From positions 248,001 through 312,000 of the forward strand of contig NZ_VLNY01000001.1 in NCBI RefSeq assembly GCF_008297975.1: DNA of 64,000 nt, read 5' to 3'. Below the pieces are notes generated by a model. It ran no database searches, had not been told where the DNA came from, and saw only the letters and a program-made list of their open reading frames with translations. Both the position numbers and the translations under genes were made by a program. Each line of letters opens with the position of its first letter. Positions within the stretch are counted from its first letter, which is position 1. Source of the DNA: Antrihabitans cavernicola. GTDB taxonomy: Bacteria; Actinomycetota; Actinomycetes; Mycobacteriales; Mycobacteriaceae. This document shows, in pieces, positions 18,079 through 27,144 of the stretch.

Positions 18079-18950
18079 CGGTTGGGCTCCAGCGAAAGTG
18101 TGAATTGCATGATGTCGATGTACCCCTTCCGGAAGAGCTCTGCACACCCGGTGAGGTACTTGATGTAAGTGTTGTACACCTCGATCGATGTCAGCCGAAC
18201 CGCTTCGGTCCTACGCGCTTGCAGAGCGGCCGCCCAACTGTCGAGTGTTCGTGCGTAATGCTGCTGCAGCGGATGAATTCGATCGACCCGAAAGCCTGCC
18301 CCTTGTGCACCGGTGACCACCCACTGCGGCTCCGGCAGCTCGCCGCCCGGAAAGATTTCGCGTTGCATGAAGCGAGCGAATTCCAAGACGCTGCGGTCGA
18401 TCGGCAAGCCCTTGGCACGAATCTCGTGCCGGTTGTACTGGACGATCGTGTGTAGCAGCATTTTTCCGTTGTCCGGCAGCACATCTCGGCACTTGGCGAA
18501 GAAGGCCTCGTAGCGTTCGCGTCGAAAGTGCTCGAACGCACCGATACTGACGATCCGATCGACAGGTTGGTCGAATTCCTCCCAGCCCTGCAGAAGTACC
18601 TGCGCGCTGCGGCTTTTATCCTGGCGCGCCGAAAGTAGATCGGTGACGTAGTCGAACTGGTTGCGACTCAGCGTCAGTCCGATGACATCGACGTCGTAGC
18701 GTTGCGCAGCGCGGAGAATCGTCGATCCCCAGCCGCAGCCGACATCGAGCAGCGTCATGCCCGGTTCTAGATCGCATTTGCCCAGGGCAAGATCCACCTT
18801 GGCGCGCTGCGCTTCTTCGAGCGTCATGTCGTCGCGCTCGAAATACGCGCAACTGTAGGTGCGGGTCGGGTCGAGAAACAGAGCAAAGAAGTCGTCGGAG
18901 AGGTCGTAGTGGGCTTGCACATCGTGGAAGAACGGTTGCAGCTTCGCCAT
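18075..18950 (-). CDS. Cyclopropane/mycolic acid synthase family SAM methyltransferase
   Basis: 291 residues beginning MAKLQPFFHDVQAHYDLSDD, with TYSCAYFERDDMTLEEAQ, SAM motif LDVGCGWGST near residue 67, and GAFEHF. These are diagnostic of the CmaA/MmaA/PcaA family, which modifies double bonds of meromycolate or membrane lipid chains (cyclopropane, methyl or hydroxy). ATG at 18950 matches the family N-terminus; GTG at 18959 is an alternative. It is first in a two-gene operon with the dehydratase. The exact modification cannot be predicted. Confidence 0.9.
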   Translation of the reverse strand: MAKLQPFFHDVQAHYDLSDDFFALFLDPTRTYSCAYFERDDMTLEEAQRAKVDLALGKCDLEPGMTLLDVGCGWGSTILRAAQRYDVDVIGLTLSRNQFDYVTDLLSARQDKSRSAQVLLQGWEEFDQPVDRIVSIGAFEHFRRERYEAFFAKCRDVLPDNGKMLLHTIVQYNRHEIRAKGLPIDRSVLEFARFMQREIFPGGELPEPQWVVTGAQGAGFRVDRIHPLQQHYARTLDSWAAALQARRTEAVRLTSIEVYNTYIKYLTGCAELFRKGYIDIMQFTLSLEPNR

Positions 18951-19167
18951 GTGAGACACACACCTTCATGTGGCATCGAAAATTGCGGTGCGCCGCTGCT
19001 TGACTTCACCCTTGTCTCTGTCACGAGGTAGCGCGGCGAATGGTTCAGCCGTGGTTGCGCGACATGTGAAAGTGAAGGATTTCGATCGGATACCGAGCAA
19101 TATCCTTCAGAACTGGATCTCGAGTTCGAGGGTTCGCTGCAGCGCCCGCGAGGGACAGTATGGATCG

Positions 19168-21363
19168 ATGACGACTGTTCATCGCACGTGTCCGCTCTGC
19201 GAGGCGGTCTGCGGACTGACGCTCACCCTCGACAGCGACAATCGCGTCACGTCGGTCAAAGGCGACCGCGACGACCCGTTCAGCAAGGGATTCATCTGCC
19301 CGAAAGGCGCGAGCCTGGGAAAGCTCGACGAAGATCCCGACCTGTTGACGACGCCGATGATCCGCGAAGGTACGCAATGGCGAACGGCGACGTGGGACGA
19401 GGCGTTCGACGCCGTCGCGGTCGGGTTGAACAAGGTGATCGAAGAGCATGGCCGCAAGTCGCTCGCGCTCTACCTCGGTAACCCGAATGCGCACACGGTC
19501 GCGGGCGCGCTCTACGGCGGTTCGGTTGCGCGCGGACTCGGGACCCGCAACATCTTCTCGGCCAGCAGCCTGGATCAGATGCCGAAGCACGTTGCGAGCG
19601 GGCTGATGTTCGGCGATCCGCTGACCATCGCCGTTCCGGATCTCGACCGCACCGACTACCTGCTGATGCTCGGCGCCAACCCGCTCGAATCCAACGGCTC
19701 GCTCTGTACCGCACCGAATTTTCCGGGTCGCCTCAAGGACATTCGGAAGCGCGGCGGCAAGCTGGTGGTAGTCGATCCGCGGCACACCCGGACCGCGGCG
19801 TTGGCTGACGAACACATCTTCGTCCGCCCCGGCAGTGACGCCTACTTGCTCTTCGGAATCGTCAACGTGCTGTTCGCCGAGAATCTCACAACGGTGAGCG
19901 TCGACGTCGACGGTCTGGCAGCGATCCGCGAAGCCGCCGTCCCGTTCACACCCGAGGCGGCGGCGCCGCGCACCGGTGTACCCGCCGACGTCATACGGCG
20001 GATCGCGCGCGAGCTCGCCGCCGCTCCCACGGCGGCCGTCTACGGTCGAATCGGCACCTGCACAGCCGAATTCGGGACAGTCGCACAATGGCTGGTCGAT
20101 GTGATCAACGTGCTCACCGGCAACCTCGATCGGGCCGGCGGGGCGATGTTCCCCCGACCGGCGACAGCACTCCCCCGTCGCAGCAGGCCGTATCGCACAG
20201 CCCGGTGGACCAGCCGCGTACGTGGACTGCCCGAAGCCAATGGCGAGCTTCCCGCAGCGGCACTAGCCGAAGAGATCGAGACCCCGGGTGAGGGCCAAAT
20301 TCGCGGAATCATCACCGTCGCAGGCAATCCCGTGCTGTCGCTGCCCAACGGCGCCAGATTGGACACGTCGCTGCAAGAGGTCGACTTCATGGTCAGCGTC
20401 GATCGCTACCTCAACGAGACCACCAAGCACGCCGACGTGATCCTGCCGCCGCCACAGACATTGCAGTCGTCGCACTACGACTTTGCATTGCTCGCGTTCG
20501 CGGTCCGCAACTACACGCGCTACTCGCCGCCCGCGGTCGCCTTGGGCGATCGACCGTCGGAGTCGGACATCCTCGCGCGCCTCGCCATGATCGCGGCCGG
20601 GCTGGACGGCGATACCGCCGCGCACGACGAATTGATCATCGACCAGACGCTCCGGAAAGCAGTTGCTGCACAAGGATCCGGCGTATTCGGCCGCGACGTC
20701 GGTGACCTCCGAGCGTCGTTGCAGGGCGAAACCGGTGCCGAGCTACGACTGGACATGATGCTGCGCCTGGGACCGTACGGCGAATGGTCCGGCGTCGACG
20801 GCGCCGACCTGTCGTTGCAGAAGCTGCTCGACAATCCGCACGGACTCGACCTCGGTCCGCTGGAACCGCAACTGCCGGACTGCTTGATCACCGCGTCCGG
20901 GAAAGTCGAGCTGGCACCGCCGCAGCTCCTCGCGGACGTCGAGCGGCTGAAAGCCGGACTCACACAAACACAACCGGAGATCGTGCTGATCGGGCGTCGA
21001 CAATTGCGGTCGAACAACAGCTGGATGCACAACGTGTCGACGCTGGTCGGCGGATCCAATCGGTGCACGCTGCTGATCAATCCCGCGGATGTCGAACGGC
21101 TGGGGCTCGGCGACGACGCCGTCGTGAAATCGGCTGCGGGCGAGCTGATCGTCCCGCTGGAGCCGACCGATTCGATCATGCCCGGCGTCGTCAGCCTGCC
21201 GCACGGCTGGGGACACGGCGCGAGCACTCAGTCGGTCGCGGCGGCGCATGCCGGTGTCAACGCGAACACGTTGACCGACGATGCGCACGTGGACGCGCTC
21301 TCCGGAAATGCGGTGTTCAACGGCGTTCCGGTGACGGTCTCGCATGCGTTCAGTGTTTCTTGA
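19168..21363 (+). CDS. Molybdopterin oxidoreductase (formate dehydrogenase/FdhF-like)
   Basis: 731 residues. The N-terminal [4Fe-4S] motif CPLCEAVC ... FICPKG (Cys at about 8, 11, 15 and 43) is followed by the large Mo-bis-MGD domain and the C-terminal dinucleotide-binding domain (GRRQLRSNNSWMHN). The position after GNIFSASSLDQMPKH lacks an obvious Cys/Sec ligand, so the reaction is unclear; family members reduce or oxidise small oxo compounds or formate. ATG at 19168 places the Fe-S motif right at the N-terminus, as usual. It stands alone, with no maturation gene nearby. Confidence 0.85.
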   Translation: MTTVHRTCPLCEAVCGLTLTLDSDNRVTSVKGDRDDPFSKGFICPKGASLGKLDEDPDLLTTPMIREGTQWRTATWDEAFDAVAVGLNKVIEEHGRKSLALYLGNPNAHTVAGALYGGSVARGLGTRNIFSASSLDQMPKHVASGLMFGDPLTIAVPDLDRTDYLLMLGANPLESNGSLCTAPNFPGRLKDIRKRGGKLVVVDPRHTRTAALADEHIFVRPGSDAYLLFGIVNVLFAENLTTVSVDVDGLAAIREAAVPFTPEAAAPRTGVPADVIRRIARELAAAPTAAVYGRIGTCTAEFGTVAQWLVDVINVLTGNLDRAGGAMFPRPATALPRRSRPYRTARWTSRVRGLPEANGELPAAALAEEIETPGEGQIRGIITVAGNPVLSLPNGARLDTSLQEVDFMVSVDRYLNETTKHADVILPPPQTLQSSHYDFALLAFAVRNYTRYSPPAVALGDRPSESDILARLAMIAAGLDGDTAAHDELIIDQTLRKAVAAQGSGVFGRDVGDLRASLQGETGAELRLDMMLRLGPYGEWSGVDGADLSLQKLLDNPHGLDLGPLEPQLPDCLITASGKVELAPPQLLADVERLKAGLTQTQPEIVLIGRRQLRSNNSWMHNVSTLVGGSNRCTLLINPADVERLGLGDDAVVKSAAGELIVPLEPTDSIMPGVVSLPHGWGHGASTQSVAAAHAGVNANTLTDDAHVDALSGNAVFNGVPVTVSHAFSVS

Positions 21364-21367
21364 AAAC

Positions 21368-21829
21368 TCAGTGGATCTTGAAGATGATGGTCCGCTGAAC
21401 GATGAAGTTGATCACCGTCGCCGTGCCCTGAGCGATGACGAAGGCGAGCAGGATTCGCCATTTCGCGGGGTCGTATAGCAGCGTGTTCAGCCCGACCTGC
21501 ACCGCGAACGTGACCGCATAGAGCACGACGACTGCGATGAAGCGAGACCTGCTCGGCTCGGCCTTGAACGTCCAGCGCCGGTTGATCAGGTATGCCGTTG
21601 TGGTGCCACAGATGAAGCTGATGGACTTCGCGAGTGCGACGGGCATGCCGAGTGCAAGGCCGACCGCATAGAGCCCGAAGTCGACGATCGCAGACAGCCC
21701 GCCGGTCAGGGCGAATCGGACAACCTGCGTCTTCAGGTCGACATCGGTGCCGCCCGGCTCGTCGACCAGCGGCAGCTCGACCGGTAGCGGAAGATGCGGT
21801 TCTGGTTGGACGGGCAAGTGTTCGGGCAC
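21368..21829 (-). CDS. GtrA family protein, Rv3789-like
   Basis: The product is about 153 residues from GTG at 21829, which is a choice; the open frame extends further but would overlap dprE1. Four hydrophobic helices start at [19 protein letters not shown] and end with [12 protein letters not shown]. Conserved [11 protein letters not shown] marks it as the Rv3789 type found beside dprE1, linked to decaprenyl-phosphoryl-arabinose handling or protein recruitment (AftA) in mycobacteria. Here it is divergent from dprE1 (46-base gap), whereas in M. tuberculosis the two are co-directional. Confidence 0.82.
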   Translation of the reverse strand: MPEHLPVQPEPHLPLPVELPLVDEPGGTDVDLKTQVVRFALTGGLSAIVDFGLYAVGLALGMPVALAKSISFICGTTTAYLINRRWTFKAEPSRSRFIAVVVLYAVTFAVQVGLNTLLYDPAKWRILLAFVIAQGTATVINFIVQRTIIFKIH

Positions 21830-21875
21830 GCTGACGAGGGTAGGCGACGACGCTGCTGCGGTAGCCTCTAACTCG

Positions 21876-23273
21876 ATGTCAACCACAATTCCCACCCAGA
21901 CGCGGTCCCTTTCCGGCTGGGGGCGTACCGCTCCCACGACCGCCCAGGTGCTCGCCACTCCCGATGTCGAGCTGATCGCCAAGGCGGTCGCTCAGGTTGC
22001 CGAGCAGAACGACGGCAAGCCCTCTCACCTGCGACGCGGCGTCATTGCGCGCGGTCTGGGTCGGTCATATGGCGACAGCGCCCAGAACGCCGGCGGGCTC
22101 GTCATCGACATGAATCAGTTGAACAAGATTCACAGCATCGACGCGCAGACCGCCCTGGTCGACATCGATGCCGGTGTGAACCTCGACCAACTGATGCGCG
22201 CTGCGCTGCCGTTCGGCCTGTGGGTGCCCGTGCTTCCCGGAACCCGTCAGGTGACCATCGGCGGCGCCATCGGATCCGACATCCACGGTAAGAACCATCA
22301 CAGCGCGGGCAGCTTCGGCAACCATGTGCGCTCGATGGATCTGCTGACAGCGGATGGCCAGGTGCGCACGATCACGCCGGAGTCCGACTCGGAACTGTTC
22401 TGGGCGACTATCGGCGGAAACGGCCTGACCGGCATCATCCTGCGGGCGACGGTCAAGATGACACCGACCGAGACCGCGTACTTCATCGCCGACGGCGATG
22501 TCACGGCCAACCTCGACGAGACCATTGCACTCCACAGCGACGGCAGCGAGGACAAGTACACCTATTCGAGCGCGTGGTTCGACGCGATCAGCGGACCGCC
22601 GAAGCTCGGCCGCGCTGCCCTGTCTCGCGGCTCGCTTGCGACGCTCGACCAGCTTCCGGCGAAGCTCCAGAAGAACCCGCTCGGGTTCACCGGAAAGACG
22701 TTCTTCACGGTTCCGGACATCTTCCCGAACGGACTCGCGAACAAGTACACGTTCGGCCCGATCGGCGAACTCTGGTACCGCAAGGCGGGCACATACCGCG
22801 ACAAGATCCAAAGCCTGACCGCGTTCTATCACCCGCTCGACCTGATGGGTGAGTGGAACCGGGCGTACGGATCCAACGGATTTCTGCAGTATCAGTTCGT
22901 GGTCCCGCCGGAGTCGGTGGACGAGTTCAAGCGGATCATCATCGACATTCAAAAGTCGGGCTTCTACACGTTCCTCAACGTGTTCAAGTTGTTCGGCGAG
23001 GGCAACCAAGCACCGCTGAGCTTCCCGATGGCGGGCTGGAACATCTGCGTCGACTTCCCGATCACGCCGGGGCTCAACCAATTCGTCACAGAACTCGACA
23101 AGCGCGTCCTCGAATTCGGCGGCCGTCTCTACACCGCCAAGGATTCGCGCACCACCGCAGAAACCTTCCACAAGATGTATCCCCGGATCGACGAGTGGAT
23201 CAAGGTCCGGCGAAATGTCGACCCCACAGGCGTTTTCATGTCCGACATGGCACGCCGACTCGAACTGCAATAG
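21876..23273 (+). CDS. dprE1: Decaprenylphosphoryl-beta-D-ribose 2'-oxidase
   Basis: 465 residues, matching the family (461 in M. tuberculosis). The FAD-binding N-terminal region includes [20 protein letters not shown] and [20 protein letters not shown]. The C-terminus contains [13 protein letters not shown] with Cys391 at the position of the benzothiazinone-reactive Cys387 of M. tuberculosis, then [13 protein letters not shown]. With DprE2 it epimerises decaprenyl-phosphoryl ribose to arabinose at the periplasmic face. The start at 21876 gives an N-terminus like the mycobacterial one. dprE2 follows after 47 bases. Confidence 0.97.
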   Translation: MSTTIPTQTRSLSGWGRTAPTTAQVLATPDVELIAKAVAQVAEQNDGKPSHLRRGVIARGLGRSYGDSAQNAGGLVIDMNQLNKIHSIDAQTALVDIDAGVNLDQLMRAALPFGLWVPVLPGTRQVTIGGAIGSDIHGKNHHSAGSFGNHVRSMDLLTADGQVRTITPESDSELFWATIGGNGLTGIILRATVKMTPTETAYFIADGDVTANLDETIALHSDGSEDKYTYSSAWFDAISGPPKLGRAALSRGSLATLDQLPAKLQKNPLGFTGKTFFTVPDIFPNGLANKYTFGPIGELWYRKAGTYRDKIQSLTAFYHPLDLMGEWNRAYGSNGFLQYQFVVPPESVDEFKRIIIDIQKSGFYTFLNVFKLFGEGNQAPLSFPMAGWNICVDFPITPGLNQFVTELDKRVLEFGGRLYTAKDSRTTAETFHKMYPRIDEWIKVRRNVDPTGVFMSDMARRLELQ

Positions 23274-23320
23274 GCCCCAACCGCGATGAGCCTCGATCTG
23301 CCGATTAGCTTGGAGTCCAA

Positions 23321-24082
23321 TTGATCAACGCTGTAGGTAACCCGCAAACGCTGCTGCTGCTCGGTGGCACTTCCGAGATCGGTCTTGCGATCTGCGAGGA
23401 GTACCTGAAGAAGGGCCCGATGCGGGTCGTTCTCGCTGCGCTGCCGGGTGATCCGGGTCGCAACGGTGCCGTCGCCAAGCTGACCGCGGCGGGCGCAACC
23501 AAGGTCGACGTCATCGACTTCGACGGAATCGACACCGCGTCGCACCCCGCGATGATCGACAAGGCATGGGCCGACGGCGACGTGGACGTCGCGATCGTCG
23601 CCTTCGCACTCGACGGCGACCCCGAGGAACTGTGGCAGAACCAGCGCAAGGCTGTGCAGGTTGCCAACGTCAACTACACCGCCGCGGTCTCGGTGGGTGT
23701 GCTGGTCGCCGAGAAGATGAAGAACCAGGGCTTCGGCCGGATCATCGCCATGTCGACCGTGGCCGGTGAGCGGGTTCGTCGCTCCAACTTCGTCTACGGC
23801 TCCACCAAGGCCGGACTCGACGGCTTCTACCTCGGCCTCGGAGAGGCGTTGCGCGAGTTCGGCGTTCGCGTGCTGGTGGTTCGCCCCGGCATGGTGCGCA
23901 CCAAGTTCAGCTCGCACGTCAAGGAGGCACCGCTGACTGTCGACAAGGAGTTCGTCGCAGAGTTGGCGGTCCGGTCGTCGGACAAGGGCAAGGATCTGGT
24001 GTGGGCGCCAGGACAGTTCAGGTACGTGATGATGGCCCTGCGCCACGTCCCGCGCCCGATCTTCCGCAAGCTCCCGATCTAG
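23321..24082 (+). CDS. dprE2: Decaprenylphosphoryl-2-keto-ribose reductase
   Basis: A 253-residue short-chain dehydrogenase. The NAD(P)-binding motif [13 protein letters not shown] is at the N-terminus and the catalytic YxxxK lies in [14 protein letters not shown] near residue 160. It reduces the keto intermediate made by DprE1 to decaprenyl-phosphoryl-arabinose. The start is a TTG with GGAG at 23312-23315. aftA starts five bases after its stop, so dprE1-dprE2-aftA form one unit. Confidence 0.96.
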   Translation: MINAVGNPQTLLLLGGTSEIGLAICEEYLKKGPMRVVLAALPGDPGRNGAVAKLTAAGATKVDVIDFDGIDTASHPAMIDKAWADGDVDVAIVAFALDGDPEELWQNQRKAVQVANVNYTAAVSVGVLVAEKMKNQGFGRIIAMSTVAGERVRRSNFVYGSTKAGLDGFYLGLGEALREFGVRVLVVRPGMVRTKFSSHVKEAPLTVDKEFVAELAVRSSDKGKDLVWAPGQFRYVMMALRHVPRPIFRKLPI

Positions 24083-24087
24083 CCGAC

Positions 24088-25980
24088 GTGAATTCAGCTG
24101 TGGCCACTGCCGCCCCAGCGCGTCGCGCGCTGTCGGCCCCCGCGCGGTCCGCGCTGTTCACTGCAGCCGAAATGGTCGTGGCGGCGATGGTTGCCGCTGT
24201 GGTGGCCGCCATCGGGCTGGTTGCGTTCTCGGTGATCCACTGGCCCGCCTTCAACGCATCCAACGTCACCAGGGCGATCACCACTGTCGGCCAGGTTGCT
24301 TCCGTTGCCGTCGTTGGCCTTTCGGTCTACCTGACTCGTACGCGCAAATGGCCGATCGCAGCCAAGCTGCTGTCGTGGGCAGGGCTGTCGGCCTTCGTCA
24401 CGGTCACGCTGGGGATGCCCCTGGCCGCAACCAAGCTCTATCTGTTCGGCGTATCGGTCGACCAGGAATTTCGTACCGAGTTCCTCACCCGGATGACGGA
24501 CACGGCGTCGCTGCACGACATGACCTACGCCGACCTGCCGTCGTTCTATCCGGCAGGCTGGTTCTGGGTGGGCGGTCGCGTCGCCGATCTGCTGGGCATG
24601 GCGGGCTGGGAAGCCTTCAAGCCGTACGCCATCGCCTCGCTCGCGGTTGCGGCCGTCGTCGCGATGGTGTTGTGGAGCAAGCTGATTCGATCGGATTGGG
24701 CGGCACCGGTTGCGCTCGCCACCACAGCGGTCGTCCTCGCCTACGGTTCGCCCGAGGTCTACGGCGCAATCATCGCCGTAGTAGTACCGCCCGCACTGAT
24801 TCTCGCGTGGGGCGGGCTGTACAAGCCGAGTTCCGGTTGGGGTGCCGTCGTCGGAACCGGTGTGTTTCTTGGCATCTCGGCGACCTTCTACACGCTGTAC
24901 GCCGGCTGGGCCGCATTCACCGTCGGCCTGATGGCACTGGTCGCCGCGGTCGCCATGCGGTCGTTCGCGCCGATCGTGCGCATGGTGGTGGCCGGCGCGA
25001 TCGCAGGTGTGATCGCGCTGATCGTGTGGCTGCCGTTCCTGCTGCAACTGCGTCACGGCAGTCCGCCGAGTTCCGGAACCGCGTTTCACTATCTGCCCGG
25101 ATCCGGTGCGCAGCTAGAGTTTCCGATGTTGCGCGCCGATCTGTTCGGCGCGCTGTGCCTGATCGGAACCGTGTGGCTTGTCATCCGCGGTACGTCCTCG
25201 CGGCGGGCGCAGGGCATCGGTATCGGCATCGTCGCCATCTATCTCTGGTCGTTGGCGTCGATGGCCGCGACAGCGGCAGGGACGACCCTGCTCTCGTTCC
25301 GCCTTGCCCCGATCCTGTTCTCGCTCTTCGCCGCTGCCGGCGTCTTCGGTTTCATCGAAGGCGCTCGCGCGATCTATCAGGCCCTCAACGAACCGCCCCG
25401 ATTCCGGTACGCGGTGCTGACCATCGGCGTCATCGGCGCGCTCGCGTTTTCGCAGAACATTCCGCACGTGCTCGAGCCCGAGATCAACACGGCGTATACC
25501 GACACCGACGGCAACGGCGTCCGCGCCGACAAACGCCCGCCCGGTGCCGTTGCCTTCTACGGCGACATCGACAAGGCACTTACGCAACGGATTTCGCGCC
25601 CCCGCGGCGATATCGTCGTTCTGACGGCGGACACCAGCTTCCTCAGCTATTTCCCCTATCTGGGCTTCCAGGCGCTCACGTCGCACTACGCAAACCCGTT
25701 GGCGGACTTCGCCGGTCGGGCGGCGGCGATCAAGTCGTGGAGTGAGTTGAAGACCCCGGACGAGTTGGTGGCCGGGCTGGAGAAGAGCAAGTGGCGCGCA
25801 CCCGACGCGATCCTGTTCCGCAACGGTTCCGACGGCTACAGCCTTCGCCTCGCCGAGGACGTCTACCCCAACGATCCCAACGTGCGTCGCTACACGGTGA
25901 GCTTCGACAAGAAGCTGTTCGACGATCCGCGGTTCACGGTCACCGACATCGGACCGTTCGTATTGGTGACGCGGAACTAG
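24088..25980 (+). CDS. aftA: Galactan 5-O-arabinofuranosyltransferase
   Basis: 630 residues (643 in M. tuberculosis) with about 11-13 membrane helices and a soluble C-terminal domain from about residue 470. The GT-C motif region VDQEFRTEFLTRMTDT in the first large loop, followed by LPSFYPAGWFW, is typical of AftA. It adds the first arabinose residues to galactan from decaprenyl-phosphoryl arabinose. The start is GTG, five bases after dprE2; a longer frame from 24001 would overlap dprE2. A 51-bp hairpin element begins one base after its stop. Confidence 0.95.
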   Translation: MNSAVATAAPARRALSAPARSALFTAAEMVVAAMVAAVVAAIGLVAFSVIHWPAFNASNVTRAITTVGQVASVAVVGLSVYLTRTRKWPIAAKLLSWAGLSAFVTVTLGMPLAATKLYLFGVSVDQEFRTEFLTRMTDTASLHDMTYADLPSFYPAGWFWVGGRVADLLGMAGWEAFKPYAIASLAVAAVVAMVLWSKLIRSDWAAPVALATTAVVLAYGSPEVYGAIIAVVVPPALILAWGGLYKPSSGWGAVVGTGVFLGISATFYTLYAGWAAFTVGLMALVAAVAMRSFAPIVRMVVAGAIAGVIALIVWLPFLLQLRHGSPPSSGTAFHYLPGSGAQLEFPMLRADLFGALCLIGTVWLVIRGTSSRRAQGIGIGIVAIYLWSLASMAATAAGTTLLSFRLAPILFSLFAAAGVFGFIEGARAIYQALNEPPRFRYAVLTIGVIGALAFSQNIPHVLEPEINTAYTDTDGNGVRADKRPPGAVAFYGDIDKALTQRISRPRGDIVVLTADTSFLSYFPYLGFQALTSHYANPLADFAGRAAAIKSWSELKTPDELVAGLEKSKWRAPDAILFRNGSDGYSLRLAEDVYPNDPNVRRYTVSFDKKLFDDPRFTVTDIGPFVLVTRN

Positions 25981-25981
25981 C

Positions 25982-26032
25982 GAGCCAGGGGCCCCCCGCC
26001 TCCACTAGACATTGTCGGGGGACCACTCGCTC
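25982..26032 (+). repeat. 51-bp palindromic element, copy 2 (terminator-like)
   Basis: Ends GAGCCAGGGGCCCCCCG and CGGGGGACCACTCGCTC pair with few mismatches. The core CTCCACTAGACATTGTC matches CTCCGTTAGACGTGGTC of copy 3. It starts directly after the aftA stop and precedes the end of the convergent marR gene, so it may terminate both. Confidence 0.78.
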
Positions 26033-26049
26033 GCGCCGGTAACTCGACG

Positions 26050-26517
26050 CTAGCCACCGAACCAACCCTGGACATCGAGGCTGAATCCGTCGGCGGGTGT
26101 GACGCGTCGTAACCCCGCCTCGAGTTCGTTCAACCGCACCGGTCCCATCTCGGCTGCCCAGCGTTGCCTGAGCGCGTCGAAGATCACGGCGGAGCGCCGC
26201 AGCGAGTCGATGCCCCGCTCGGTCAGCAGCACCAGTTTTCGACGGGCGTCGCGGGGATCGTCGGAACGCACCGCGTATCCCATCGCCTCCAACCGGTCGA
26301 TGGTCTTGCCCGCAGCTTGCTTGGACACACCGAGCCGACGACCCACCTCGGTCGCCGATGCACCGTCGATCCCGATCGCCTGCATCGCGAATCCGTAGGC
26401 GGGTCGCACGCCCGGGTGGCCCTGGTTCGCGAGCTCCCGATGCAACTCGTCGATCAGCGACCTGAAGCCGGCAAACAGCAGCAGCGGCAGCTCGAACCCA
26501 TGCGACTCGCTTGCCAT
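26050..26517 (-). CDS. MarR family transcriptional regulator
   Basis: 155 residues. The winged helix segment SATEVGRRLGVSKQAAGKTIDRLEAMGYAVR (about 54-84) and wing DPRDARRKLVLLTERG identify MarR. It is divergent from an AhpD-like gene, with repeated CAACCATGTT motifs in the gap, and so probably represses that gene and itself. Together they form a two-gene cassette inserted between aftA and the next arabinan-synthesis gene. The signal is unknown; redox or an organic oxidant is plausible from the target. Confidence 0.88.
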   Translation of the reverse strand: MASESHGFELPLLLFAGFRSLIDELHRELANQGHPGVRPAYGFAMQAIGIDGASATEVGRRLGVSKQAAGKTIDRLEAMGYAVRSDDPRDARRKLVLLTERGIDSLRRSAVIFDALRQRWAAEMGPVRLNELEAGLRRVTPADGFSLDVQGWFGG

Positions 26518-26522
26518 ACTTA

Positions 26523-26558
26523 GACAACCATGTTTACTATTTGGTCAACCATGTTGTC
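26523..26558. promoter_or_regulatory. MarR operator candidate with 21-bp spaced direct repeats
   Basis: CAACCATGTT occurs at 26525-26534 and 26546-26555, exactly 21 bases (two turns) apart. The outer ends GACAAC (26523) and GTTGTC (26553-26558) form an inverted repeat. The sites start six bases upstream of the marR ATG and end 33 bases before the AhpD-like ATG. Confidence 0.6.
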
Positions 26559-26591
26559 GAATTTAGCATTTTCGAGAGAAAGGTCCGTCAC

Positions 26592-27113
26592 ATGTTCACA
26601 ACCCACACCCACGACACCGCTCCCGCTGCCGGTCACGCAACGATGCTGGCCATCACGAACCAGTTCGGATTCCTCCCCTCCGCCGTTGCATTGATGGCCG
26701 AGTCGCCAGAGCTGTTGCAAGCCTTCAGCAGGGCAAACTCCCTGTTCCAACAGTCCAGTTTGTCCCCGATTGCACGTGAGACGCTGGTACTCGCCATCGC
26801 CGAGCGCAACGGCTGCGAACTCTGCGTCGCGATGCACACACCCGCACTGATTCGACTGGGCGGATCACCGGAATCCACAGACCCCGCACTAGTGACGCTA
26901 CGCACCTTCGCCAACGCCGTCATGGACACCACAGGGGCCGTCGACGACGACCAGCTCGACGCCTTCATCGCTGCTGGTTACACCGCCCGCAACGCGCTCG
27001 AGGTGGTGCTGGGCATCGGCACCTACACCCTGTCGACCTTCGCGAATCGACTCACCAAAGCGCCGATCGATCCCCAGTTCGCCGCTGAGAAAGATCACAG
27101 CCTGACTCGGTAG
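26592..27113 (+). CDS. Carboxymuconolactone decarboxylase (AhpD-like) family protein
   Basis: 173 residues. The CxxC...H redox motif ERNGCELCVAMHTPALIRLGG is near residue 75, with SPIARETLVLAIAERN before it, which is the AhpD/CMD core. Such proteins act as alkylhydroperoxidase-like disulfide reductases or decarboxylases; the retained CxxC favours a redox role. ATG at 26592 is chosen; the frame extends to 26511, overlapping the operator. It is divergent from and probably repressed by the MarR protein. Confidence 0.86.
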   Translation: MFTTHTHDTAPAAGHATMLAITNQFGFLPSAVALMAESPELLQAFSRANSLFQQSSLSPIARETLVLAIAERNGCELCVAMHTPALIRLGGSPESTDPALVTLRTFANAVMDTTGAVDDDQLDAFIAAGYTARNALEVVLGIGTYTLSTFANRLTKAPIDPQFAAEKDHSLTR

Positions 27114-27144
27114 CGTCGTCTGCCGATACAGATCAGGAGAGTGT

